Shown: one piece after another, positions 8,106-15,170 of the stretch
Numbering within the stretch: position 1 is the stretch's first letter
Layout: each line of letters opens with the position of its first letter
From: Pseudomonas flavescens
GTDB lineage: Bacteria > Pseudomonadota > Gammaproteobacteria > Pseudomonadales > Pseudomonadaceae
Reading direction: 5' to 3'
Assembly: GCF_013408425.1 (NCBI RefSeq)
Contig: NZ_JACBYV010000001.1
Span: 5,580,001 to 5,644,000, forward strand
DNA: 64,000 bases
The notes under the pieces: generated by a model
Database searches by the model: none
What the model was told of the DNA's origin: nothing
Seen by the model: the letters and a program-made list of their open reading frames with translations, nothing else
Program-made: the position numbers and the translations under genes

Positions 8106-9269
8106 ATGCAGCCATTCAGTTTCGCTACGGCCGCCCATCTCATCTGCGAACCGGGAGCCGTGCAGCGGCTCGTGCCCTTGTGCCGAGCATGGGGAGCGCG
8201 CTCGGTGGTGTTGGTCACCGATGCCGGTGTCGCTCGGCTCGATTTTGTCGAAGAAGTACGGGCTGCCTTTGCTGCCGGTGATATCGCCCTGCACCTATTC
8301 GATGGGGTAACGGCGGGAGCACCGGAGAGCGTGGTAAACGCCGCGGCACACTTCGCGAAGAACGTGCAGGCCGGCCTGATCATTGGATTCGGCGGCGGAA
8401 GCTCTCTGGACGTTGCCAAGCTGGTTGCCTTGCTGGCCCACCCGCAATGCAGGCAATCGCTTGATGATCTGTATGGGCTCGACAAGGCCATGGGGCAGCG
8501 CCTGCCGTTGATTCAGGTACCGACCACTGCAGGCAGTGGCTCTGAAGTCACGCCCATTGCGGTGGTCACTACGGCTCATGCGACGCGTATCGCGGTGGTG
8601 TCGGCTCGTTTGCTGCCGGACCTGGCGCTGCTGGATGCTGATCTCACCCTGCAATTGCCAGCGCCTGTAACCGCCGCCTGCGGCATGCTCGCCATGGGCC
8701 ACGCTGTCGAGGCGTACACCGGCGCGCGGCGCAAGAATCCGCTGTCCGACATGCTCGCTCGCGAGGCGTTGCGCTTGCTCGGCGCCAATCTGGACGAAGC
8801 GGTGCACAACGGCAGTAACCGCGAGGCACGTCAGGCCATGCTGCTTGGCGCCTGTCTCGCCGGTCAGGCCTATGCCAACGCGCCTCTGGCGGCAGTGCAT
8901 GCCCTGGCCTATCCCCTCGGCGGGCATTGTCAGGTGCCTCACGGGGTGAGTACGGCGGTGCTGTTGCCGCATGTATTGGGCTTCAATGCAGCCGTCGCCG
9001 CACCGCTTTATGAAGAGCTGGCGCCGCTGTTGCTCGGCGAGCGTTTGCGTGCGGGCGATGCCACGGATCATACCGAGCAGTTCATCATCGAACTGGCCGA
9101 CCTCAGCGAGCGTAGCGGCCTGCCTGGGCGCCTGCGTGACATCGGTGTCGACCATGCGCTGCTGCCACGTCTGGCTACCGATGCCATGCTGCACGAGCGT
9201 CTGCTGGCCAATAATCCGCGGGAGATGACCCAGGCCCATGCGCTGGCGATCTATCAGGTCGCCTACTGA
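8106..9269 (+). CDS. Iron-containing alcohol dehydrogenase family protein with altered metal site
   Basis: NAD(P)-binding dehydrogenase of the group III (iron) ADH superfamily, 387 residues. The nucleotide site GFGGGSSLDVAK (near 94-105) and VPTTAGSGSEVTPIAV (138-153) are canonical. Of the four metal ligands of FucO-type enzymes (Asp, His, His, His), the Asp position is Leu195 (GMLAMGHAVEAY), while His199, His265 and His279 remain; the second histidine of the usual HxxAHPLG is Tyr269. Most family members keep the Asp, so activity or metal use may differ. Start ATG 8106 chosen from the Shine-Dalgarno and family N-terminus. The next gene begins 81 bases later. Confidence 0.88.
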   Translation: MQPFSFATAAHLICEPGAVQRLVPLCRAWGARSVVLVTDAGVARLDFVEEVRAAFAAGDIALHLFDGVTAGAPESVVNAAAHFAKNVQAGLIIGFGGGSSLDVAKLVALLAHPQCRQSLDDLYGLDKAMGQRLPLIQVPTTAGSGSEVTPIAVVTTAHATRIAVVSARLLPDLALLDADLTLQLPAPVTAACGMLAMGHAVEAYTGARRKNPLSDMLAREALRLLGANLDEAVHNGSNREARQAMLLGACLAGQAYANAPLAAVHALAYPLGGHCQVPHGVSTAVLLPHVLGFNAAVAAPLYEELAPLLLGERLRAGDATDHTEQFIIELADLSERSGLPGRLRDIGVDHALLPRLATDAMLHERLLANNPREMTQAHALAIYQVAY

Positions 9270-9350
9270 TCGAATGGCTGCTCGCGGGTTGTCAGTGGTG
9301 GCGGAGGCCGGCACCATGCCGGCTTATCCTCCACGCAAGGTGTCGTCCCC

Positions 9351-9785
9351 ATGCAGCAGCCGCAGCATCTGCGCGAGCACTACCGTCATTTCCTGCCGAT
9401 CACTACGCGCTGGCATGACAACGACCTGTACGGGCACGTCAATAACGTCACCTACTACAGCTATTTCGATAGTGCGGTGAATACCTATCTGATCGAGGTG
9501 GGCGGCCTGGACATCCACCGTGGCGAGGTCGTCGGCTTCGTGGTCAGCTCCAGTTGCGACTACTTCGCTTCGATTGCCTTTCCCGAGCGCATCGAAATCG
9601 GCTTGCGTGTCGGCAATCTGGGCAATAGCTCGGTGCAATACGAGCTGGCGGTGTTCAAGGAAGGGGAGCAGCAGGCCTGTGCGGCCGGGCGCTTCGTGCA
9701 TGTGTTCGTCGACCGGTCGAGCAACCGACCGGTTGCCATTCCGCAAACGCTACGACTGGCGATGGACGCGTTGCGAGTCCCTTGA
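9351..9785 (+). CDS. Acyl-CoA thioesterase (hotdog fold, 4HBT type)
   Basis: Hydrolyses acyl-CoA thioesters; 144 residues, the normal size of a single hotdog domain. The catalytic signature TTRWHDNDLYGHVNNVTYYSY (Asp in the WxDxDxxGHVNN motif, about residues 18-38) is complete. C-terminal half carries the conserved strand pattern ending GRFVHVFVDRSSNRPVAIP. It lies downstream of the iron-ADH gene on the same strand with an 81-base gap, so the two may be co-transcribed. Substrate chain length is not evident. A strong terminator follows at once. Confidence 0.9.
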   Translation: MQQPQHLREHYRHFLPITTRWHDNDLYGHVNNVTYYSYFDSAVNTYLIEVGGLDIHRGEVVGFVVSSSCDYFASIAFPERIEIGLRVGNLGNSSVQYELAVFKEGEQQACAAGRFVHVFVDRSSNRPVAIPQTLRLAMDALRVP

Positions 9786-9788
9786 ACG

Positions 9789-9815
9789 ACCAAGGGCGCT
9801 GACGGCGCCCTTGGT
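9789..9815. terminator. Bidirectional intrinsic terminator
   Basis: Perfect 11-bp stem (ACCAAGGGCGC at 9789-9799 with its complement at 9805-9815) and a 5-base loop, between the thioesterase gene and the convergent glycine-zipper gene, each about 4-11 bases away. Confidence 0.85.
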
Positions 9816-9825
9816 TGTATGGATA

Positions 9826-10260
9826 TTAGCGATGACGATGTTTGTGATGGCGTTTGTAGTGCTTCTTGCCATGGCGATGGCCGTTATCGCGGTAGCGGGA
9901 TTCGTTACGGTTGCTGTCGGCCACCTCGTTGGCCAGAGCGCCGCCGGCAGCGCCACCCAGACCTGCGCCAATGGTCGATGCGGTGCTGCCACCGAACTGG
10001 CTGCCCAGTACCGACCCGCCTGCTGCACCCAGGCCGCCGCCCAATGCGGCTTCCGTTTTGTTGCGTGAGCTGATGGCGCCACCTGCTGCGCCGCCCAGGC
10101 CAGCGCCGATCGCGGCGCCTGTGCTGCCACCCAGGTGCTGACCGACGATATTGCCGAGTGCGCCACCGACGCCGCTGCCAATGGCGGTCTTGGTGGTATC
10201 GGCGTTGGCCAGGGGAGAAACCAGTGCACTGAAAGCCAATGCGGTAAGGAATGTACGCAT
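9826..10260 (-). CDS. Glycine-zipper outer-membrane/periplasmic protein
   Basis: Secreted 144-residue protein: signal peptide (MRTFLTALAFSALVSPLANA, cleavage after ANA), then four or five glycine-zipper repeats of the type GxGLGGAAGGA / IGSGVGGALGNIVGQ (residues about 26-110), and a histidine- and lysine-rich tail (HRHGKKHYKRHHKHRHR). Glycine-zipper proteins pack helices in membranes or act as structural lipoprotein-like factors; the His/Lys tail suggests metal or polyanion binding, which is inference. The start at 10260 is chosen over an upstream ATG because it opens the signal peptide and is preceded by GAGGGT. Confidence 0.8.
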   Translation of the reverse strand: MRTFLTALAFSALVSPLANADTTKTAIGSGVGGALGNIVGQHLGGSTGAAIGAGLGGAAGGAISSRNKTEAALGGGLGAAGGSVLGSQFGGSTASTIGAGLGGAAGGALANEVADSNRNESRYRDNGHRHGKKHYKRHHKHRHR

Positions 10261-10465
10261 CGCGCAACCCTCGAAAAATACCCTTGCGGGCGTAGTCATG
10301 GCATGGCCATGGATCATGCGGTCGGCGGTGCTGTACCGGCGACACAAGCTTAGAGCCTGATCTGCAAGGAAATTCCCGAGAGGGGGGATTAAAGATACAC
10401 GAATGAATGTATCTAAATGTGTGCGACGTTGGGCTTGCCCAGGCGGCGCGTGGCTTTGCCCGTAT

Positions 10466-11185
10466 TCAGAACAGCGAACGGGAGGCCTTGATCAGGAACC
10501 AGCCCTCGCACTCGGTATTGTGGCCCGAATAGGCCGAACAGGCGTCGCCGCTCAGGCTGGAGTCCGAATAGGAAAAATCGAAGTCGATGCCTTTCCAGGG
10601 CCGAGACAGGCTCAGGGACCAGTCATTGAACGAATTCACCTGGCCGCCGCCAGAAACCGTCTTGGGGTTGTCGAGCAAGTGATTGCCGTAGCGCACCACG
10701 ACGGCCATGCCCAGCAAGTGGATGCGGCCCAGGTCGGCCAGAACCGTACTGTTGAAACGGCTGGGGTCATTGCTGAAGGAGAAGCCGAAGCGTCGTGTGT
10801 CATAGGTCAGGCCCGCGTAGACGTCCTGACTGTCGAGGTAGGTGTAACCCGGATGGCTGTAACGAATGGTGCCGACTTCATAGCCAAGCGAGTCGACGAA
10901 TTGCTGGCGATAGCCGACATAGCTGTTGAGCTCCATGCGACTGCCTGGACTGATACCCAGATTGGGCGACCACTGTCCCAGATACCAGCCGCTTGGATGG
11001 CTCAAGTCGAGGCCACCGTGAAAGGCGCCGCCGCTCTCTGGCTTGACCAGCCCCTGCGCCATGCTGCGGCTCGGCGTAGTCCCCAGGTTGAGCTCGTAGT
11101 CACCCAGCTCGCGCTCCATGATCGCCGCCTGGGCGTGGATGCTCAGCAGAGCCGCCCCAAGCAGGACGGCAGATGAAAACCGCAT
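10466..11185 (-). CDS. TorF-family putative porin
   Basis: Outer-membrane beta-barrel protein of 239 residues with signal peptide (MRFSSAVLLGAALLSIHAQA). Features of the TorF/Gcw_chp family are the strand patterns GGLDLSHPSGWYLGQWSPN, MELNSYVGYRQ and the C-terminal phenylalanine (ASRSLF) that directs barrel assembly. Start ATG 11185 is preceded by GGGAGG; the open frame further upstream is not coding. Role is not known experimentally for most members. It stands as a single gene. Confidence 0.8.
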   Translation of the reverse strand: MRFSSAVLLGAALLSIHAQAAIMERELGDYELNLGTTPSRSMAQGLVKPESGGAFHGGLDLSHPSGWYLGQWSPNLGISPGSRMELNSYVGYRQQFVDSLGYEVGTIRYSHPGYTYLDSQDVYAGLTYDTRRFGFSFSNDPSRFNSTVLADLGRIHLLGMAVVVRYGNHLLDNPKTVSGGGQVNSFNDWSLSLSRPWKGIDFDFSYSDSSLSGDACSAYSGHNTECEGWFLIKASRSLF

Positions 11186-11449
11186 GGTATTCCCTCCCGT
11201 TGCAGGCCAATGACCCAAGTGCCAGGCAGTCGGCCTGGTGGTCATTCGCACGGTTGTCGCTCGTCTGGCAGAAACCCGAAGGGCCACATCGTGGCTTGGG
11301 TTGGAAACTACGCGCTTCGGTCGAGCGCTCAAGCGGGCACGTTAACCGAGGGCGGTAACGGCAAAGGGACATCAGAGCTTATTTTTGGCGATAAGTGCCA
11401 CTGTTTCCGACGAGCTGCATGCATCGGGCATGCCGTACGCAGCCAGTCA
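11186..11449. other. Gene-free spacer upstream of the porin gene
   Basis: No gene or repeat recognised. The first 25 bases hold the porin Shine-Dalgarno; a promoter for the porin must lie here, but no convincing -35/-10 pair was picked out by eye. Confidence 0.4.
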
Positions 11450-11484
11450 CCCTCCCGCTCCAGCCATGCGCCGGAGCGGGAGGG
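11450..11484 (-). terminator. Terminator-like hairpin after the molybdoenzyme gene
   Basis: Perfect 12-bp stem (CCCTCCCGCTCC with its complement) and an 11-base loop, 12 bases beyond the stop codon of the FdhF/YdeP-like gene. There is no T run. Confidence 0.65.
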
Positions 11485-11496
11485 CGGTGCCAAGGC

Positions 11497-13818
11497 TTAC
11501 AGAATACGCGCGGTTTCCTGCGCCGCGTGCAGGCGAATGGCGACGAACTTGGAGGTCGGCGTGTGGCTGCCCAGGCCGACGCTTTCCAGCGGCACCAACG
11601 GGTTGGCTTCCGGGTAGTAGGCGGCCGCCTGGCCTGCCGGGATGTCGAATGCCAGCAGCGTGAAACCGACGACCTTGCGCTCGATGCCATCGTCCCATAG
11701 CGACGTGATGTCGACTTTCTGGCCGTGCTTGTAGCCCAGTCGCGTTAGGTCGGCCTCGTTGACGAACAGCACGTCACGCTGACCACGGACGCCGCGGTAG
11801 CGGTCGTCGAGGCCATAGATGGTGGTGTTGTACTGATCGTGAGAGCGCATGGTCTGCAGGATCAGATCCGGCGTCTGGCCGCTGTTGCGGACCTGTGCTG
11901 GCAGCAGATCGGCGAGCAGGGCGTTGGCCTTGAAGTTGGCCTTGCCGGTGGTGGTTTTCCACTGGCGGGCCCCAGCCGAGTTACCCAGGTAGAAGCCGCC
12001 CGGGTGCTGTACGCGGTTGTTGAAGTCCTGGAAGCCGGGGATGGTGTCGGCAATCAGCTCACGGATGCGGCTGTAGTCGGCGATCATCGCATCCCAGTCC
12101 ACCGGGTGATTGCCCAGGGTGGCCTTGGCGATACCGGCAACGATGGCCGGTTCGGAACGCATTTCCTTCGACAGCGGATCGAGCTGGCCGTTGGAGGCGT
12201 GGATCATGCTGAACGAATCCTCCACGGTCACCGCTTGCGGGCCGTTGGCCTGAACGTCGATGTCGGTGCGGCCGAGGCACGGCAGGATCAGTGCGTCGGT
12301 ACCGGTGGTCAGGTGGCTGCGGTTGAGCTTGGTGCTGATCTGCACGGTCAGCTCGCAATTCTGCAGTGCCTGATGCGTGCGTGGGCTGTCAGGCGTGGCC
12401 TGGGCGAAGTTGCCACCCAGGGCGATGAACACCTTGGCCTGGCCATCGACCATGGCGTTGATCGCTTCCACGGTATTGTGACCGTTTTCGCGGGGCACCT
12501 TGAACTGGAAGCGCTTCTCGATGTTGTCGAGCAGCAGCACCGGTGGGCGATCATTGATGCCCATGGTGCGGTCACCCTGCACGTTGCTGTGGCCACGTAC
12601 CGGGCACAGGCCCGCGCCAGGGCGGCCAAGGTTGCCGCGCAGCAGTTGCAGGTTGACGATTTCCTGGATGGTCGCCACCGAGTGCAAGTGCTGGGTGATA
12701 CCCATCGCCCAGCACATGATCACCTTGTCGGCGCGGCGGTACATCAGGGCGGCCTGCTCGATGTCTTCCAGGGTCAGGCCGGACTGCTCGACCAGCGATT
12801 CCCAGGAGGTTTCATCGAGCACCGCCAGGTAGGCATCGACGCCATCGGTATGTTCGGCGATGAAGGCGTGGTCGAAGACCGGCTTGTCACCCTTGGCGAC
12901 CGCTTCGCGCTCCCACTGCAGCAGGAATTTGGCGATACCCCGCAGCGCCGCCATGTCGCCGCCGAGAGCCGGGCGGAAGAATGCGGTGTTCAGCGGCTCG
13001 GAACCGTTGGTAAGCATTTCTAGGGCATGTTGTGGGTGCTGGAAACGCTCCAGGCCACGCTCTTTCAGCGGGTTGAAGGCCACCACCTGGGCGCCACGTT
13101 TCACCGCCTCACGCAGCGGCTCGAGCATGCGCGGGTGGTTGGTGCCCGGATTCTGGCCGAGCACGAAGATGGCATCGGCGTGTTCGAAGTCCGCGAAGGT
13201 CACGCTGCCCTTGCCAATGCCGACGCTCTGGATCAGCGCGACACCGCTGGCTTCGTGGCACATGTTCGAGCAGTCGGGGAAGTTGTTGGTGCCGAACGCG
13301 CGAACGAACAACTGATACAGGAACGCCGCTTCGTTGCTGGCCCGGCCGGAGGTGTAGAACTCGGCCTGGTTCGGGCTTTCGAGGTTCTTCAGGTGTTTGG
13401 CGATCAGGCTGAAAGCGTCGTCCCAGGAGGTCGGCACGTAGCGATCGGTGCTTGCGTCGTAACGCATCGGCTCGGTCAGTCGGCCCTGATACTCGAGCCA
13501 GTAGTCGCTCTGTTCACGCAACTGGCTGACGCTGTACTTGGCGAAGAACTTCGCGTCGACGCGGCGTTTGGTGGCTTCCCAGTTGACTGCCTTGGCACCG
13601 TTCTCGCAGAACTTGATGCGGCCGTCTTCCGGGGAGTCGCCCCAGGCACAGCCCGGGCAGTCGAAGCCGCCGTTCTGGTTGGTCTTGAGCAGCGCACGCA
13701 GGTTCTTGAACGGCTGTTTGCTGTCCAGCCAGAACTGGGTGACGCTGATCAGCGCACCCCAACCGGCGGCAGCGCCTTTATAGGGTTTGTAACGCGGGTT
13801 AACGGGTTGCAGGCTCAT
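11497..13818 (-). CDS. FdhF/YdeP-family molybdopterin oxidoreductase
   Basis: Large molybdenum-cofactor oxidoreductase, 773 residues, of the YdeP branch of the formate dehydrogenase/DMSO reductase superfamily. The N-terminus has the YdeP iron-sulphur pattern (DCPGCAWGD, then FCENGAKAVNWE), followed by the Mo-bis-PGD domains (FYTSGRASNEAAFLYQLFVRA; VLGQNPGTNHPRML; CPVRGHSNVQGDRTMG) and the C-terminal dinucleotide-binding domain (TMRSHDQYNTTIYG; ADLTRLGYKHGQKVDI). The electron acceptor and substrate are not known for this branch; E. coli YdeP is linked to acid resistance. The ATG overlaps the fdhD stop (ATGA), so both are translated together. Confidence 0.93.
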   Translation of the reverse strand: MSLQPVNPRYKPYKGAAAGWGALISVTQFWLDSKQPFKNLRALLKTNQNGGFDCPGCAWGDSPEDGRIKFCENGAKAVNWEATKRRVDAKFFAKYSVSQLREQSDYWLEYQGRLTEPMRYDASTDRYVPTSWDDAFSLIAKHLKNLESPNQAEFYTSGRASNEAAFLYQLFVRAFGTNNFPDCSNMCHEASGVALIQSVGIGKGSVTFADFEHADAIFVLGQNPGTNHPRMLEPLREAVKRGAQVVAFNPLKERGLERFQHPQHALEMLTNGSEPLNTAFFRPALGGDMAALRGIAKFLLQWEREAVAKGDKPVFDHAFIAEHTDGVDAYLAVLDETSWESLVEQSGLTLEDIEQAALMYRRADKVIMCWAMGITQHLHSVATIQEIVNLQLLRGNLGRPGAGLCPVRGHSNVQGDRTMGINDRPPVLLLDNIEKRFQFKVPRENGHNTVEAINAMVDGQAKVFIALGGNFAQATPDSPRTHQALQNCELTVQISTKLNRSHLTTGTDALILPCLGRTDIDVQANGPQAVTVEDSFSMIHASNGQLDPLSKEMRSEPAIVAGIAKATLGNHPVDWDAMIADYSRIRELIADTIPGFQDFNNRVQHPGGFYLGNSAGARQWKTTTGKANFKANALLADLLPAQVRNSGQTPDLILQTMRSHDQYNTTIYGLDDRYRGVRGQRDVLFVNEADLTRLGYKHGQKVDITSLWDDGIERKVVGFTLLAFDIPAGQAAAYYPEANPLVPLESVGLGSHTPTSKFVAIRLHAAQETARIL

Positions 13819-14666
13819 GGCTGTTCTTCTCTTGCAGGCGGCGCGGGGCTGTAGACCCGGGGCGCGCTGTGGTGGGGCAGATGGATCAGGTTGAGGTTGT
13901 GCCGGCGCGCCCACTGCACGGTGAGGGCGGTCGGTGCCGAAAGGCTGACCAGATTGCCGAGGCCGGCTCTGACCGCCTTGTGAATCAATTCCAGGCTGCA
14001 GCGGCTGGTTACCACCGCAAAGCCCTGGCGAACATCGAGGTGTTCGCGCAGCAGGGCGCCGATCAGCTTGTCCAGCGCGTTGTGCCGGCCGATGTCTTCA
14101 CGGCAGGCGCGTATCTCGCCACTGCCATCGACATACAGGGCGGCATGCAGGGCACCACTGCGGCGGGCCAGGTCCTGAACGGCGGCGATCCGCTCGCGCA
14201 GGTTGACCAGGTGAGCGGGGTCGGGCAGCTCGGCCTTGGCCAGGGTGGTCAATTGCGGCAGGGCCTGATCGAGGGCTTCCACGCCGCACAGGCCGCAGCC
14301 ACTGCTTCCGGCCAGCTGCCGGCGCTGTTGCTTCATTGCCCAGAAGGCGCGGCTGCTTATTTCTACTTCGGCATTGATCGCTGCGCCGATATAACGCAAA
14401 CGAATGTCATAAATATCGTCGATGGAGTCGACCACTGCACTGCTGAGGCTGAAACCGGCGATGAAGTCCTCCACTGCTGTGGGCGACACCATCATCACGG
14501 CATAACTGATGCCGTTGTAGCTGATGGCCAGCGCACTCTCCTGAGCCAGGACGGCGCAGTCGCCGGTCTCTGGGTTGCCGAGCTCCGCGTAGGCGTAGCT
14601 CTCCGGCTGCGCGGCAGCTGGTGCGGTAACGTCGGAAGTGCTGGATATCTCGGCTGACCGGGGCAC
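13815..14666 (-). CDS. fdhD: FdhD sulphurtransferase for formate dehydrogenase-type enzymes
   Basis: FdhD passes sulphur from IscS to the molybdenum cofactor of FdhF-type enzymes, an essential maturation step. The 283-residue protein contains the conserved GSSGCGLCGVEALDQ loop with the two functional cysteines and the family motifs ISYNGISYAVMM, RVDIGRHNALDK-like EDIGRHNALDKLIGA and VVTSRCSLELIHKA. Start taken as GTG 14666 (VPRSAEIS) because a strong AGGGGAG lies six bases upstream; the frame is open further but the upstream part looks non-coding. It precedes and overlaps the molybdoenzyme gene it is expected to serve. Confidence 0.93.
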   Translation of the reverse strand: MPRSAEISSTSDVTAPAAAQPESYAYAELGNPETGDCAVLAQESALAISYNGISYAVMMVSPTAVEDFIAGFSLSSAVVDSIDDIYDIRLRYIGAAINAEVEISSRAFWAMKQQRRQLAGSSGCGLCGVEALDQALPQLTTLAKAELPDPAHLVNLRERIAAVQDLARRSGALHAALYVDGSGEIRACREDIGRHNALDKLIGALLREHLDVRQGFAVVTSRCSLELIHKAVRAGLGNLVSLSAPTALTVQWARRHNLNLIHLPHHSAPRVYSPAPPAREEQP

Positions 14667-14816
14667 GGCAAGCTCCCCTGCGGCGGATTGACACAGAGAA
14701 GCGTAGGCCCTTGGCCAGTATGCGTCTAATCGCTGTTGCCGATGTCTTGATCGATGCTGTCTATCGGTCGGGCGGGTCGGGCTCTGCAATCGGGCTTTCC
14801 GGCCCGGGTCGGAAGA

Positions 14817-15161
14817 TCAGGTATGAGCCTGGAAGTGCCGCAGGACGGCGTTCAGCGCCTCGGTGTTGTGCTGATCGATATCGATGATGCGGTAACCCGC
14901 CCAGCATTGCTGGCCTGGCTCGCCCTCGCGGCTCCACAGGCAGTCGCCGATGAAGTGCAGCTCGCCCACGCCGTTGAGCGGCGTCTGGCACACCAGTTGG
15001 CATTCCACCAGGGTATCGGCAGGCTGAGACGTTGGGCTGCAGAGCATGAGCCCATCGCTGGAAATATCGGCGACACGGCCGAGGTAGCGACCGCTGTGCT
15101 GTTCGAAAACTTCAAGCAGTGACGTGGCCTGGTAACGGGCATGCTGACGACGATCATCCAT
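14817..15161 (-). CDS. PilZ domain protein (c-di-GMP binding)
   Basis: Single-domain PilZ protein, 114 residues. The N-terminal RxxxR-type c-di-GMP motif is visible as DDRRQHARYQA and the second motif as DISSDGLML (normally D/NxSxxG), about 30 residues later. Such proteins change conformation when c-di-GMP binds and act on a partner. It begins nine bases after the stop of the DUF1631 gene on the same strand, so they are very likely one transcript. No output domain is attached, so the DUF1631 protein is a candidate partner. Confidence 0.88.
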   Translation of the reverse strand: MDDRRQHARYQATSLLEVFEQHSGRYLGRVADISSDGLMLCSPTSQPADTLVECQLVCQTPLNGVGELHFIGDCLWSREGEPGQQCWAGYRIIDIDQHNTEALNAVLRHFQAHT

Positions 15162-15170
15162 ACACGAACC

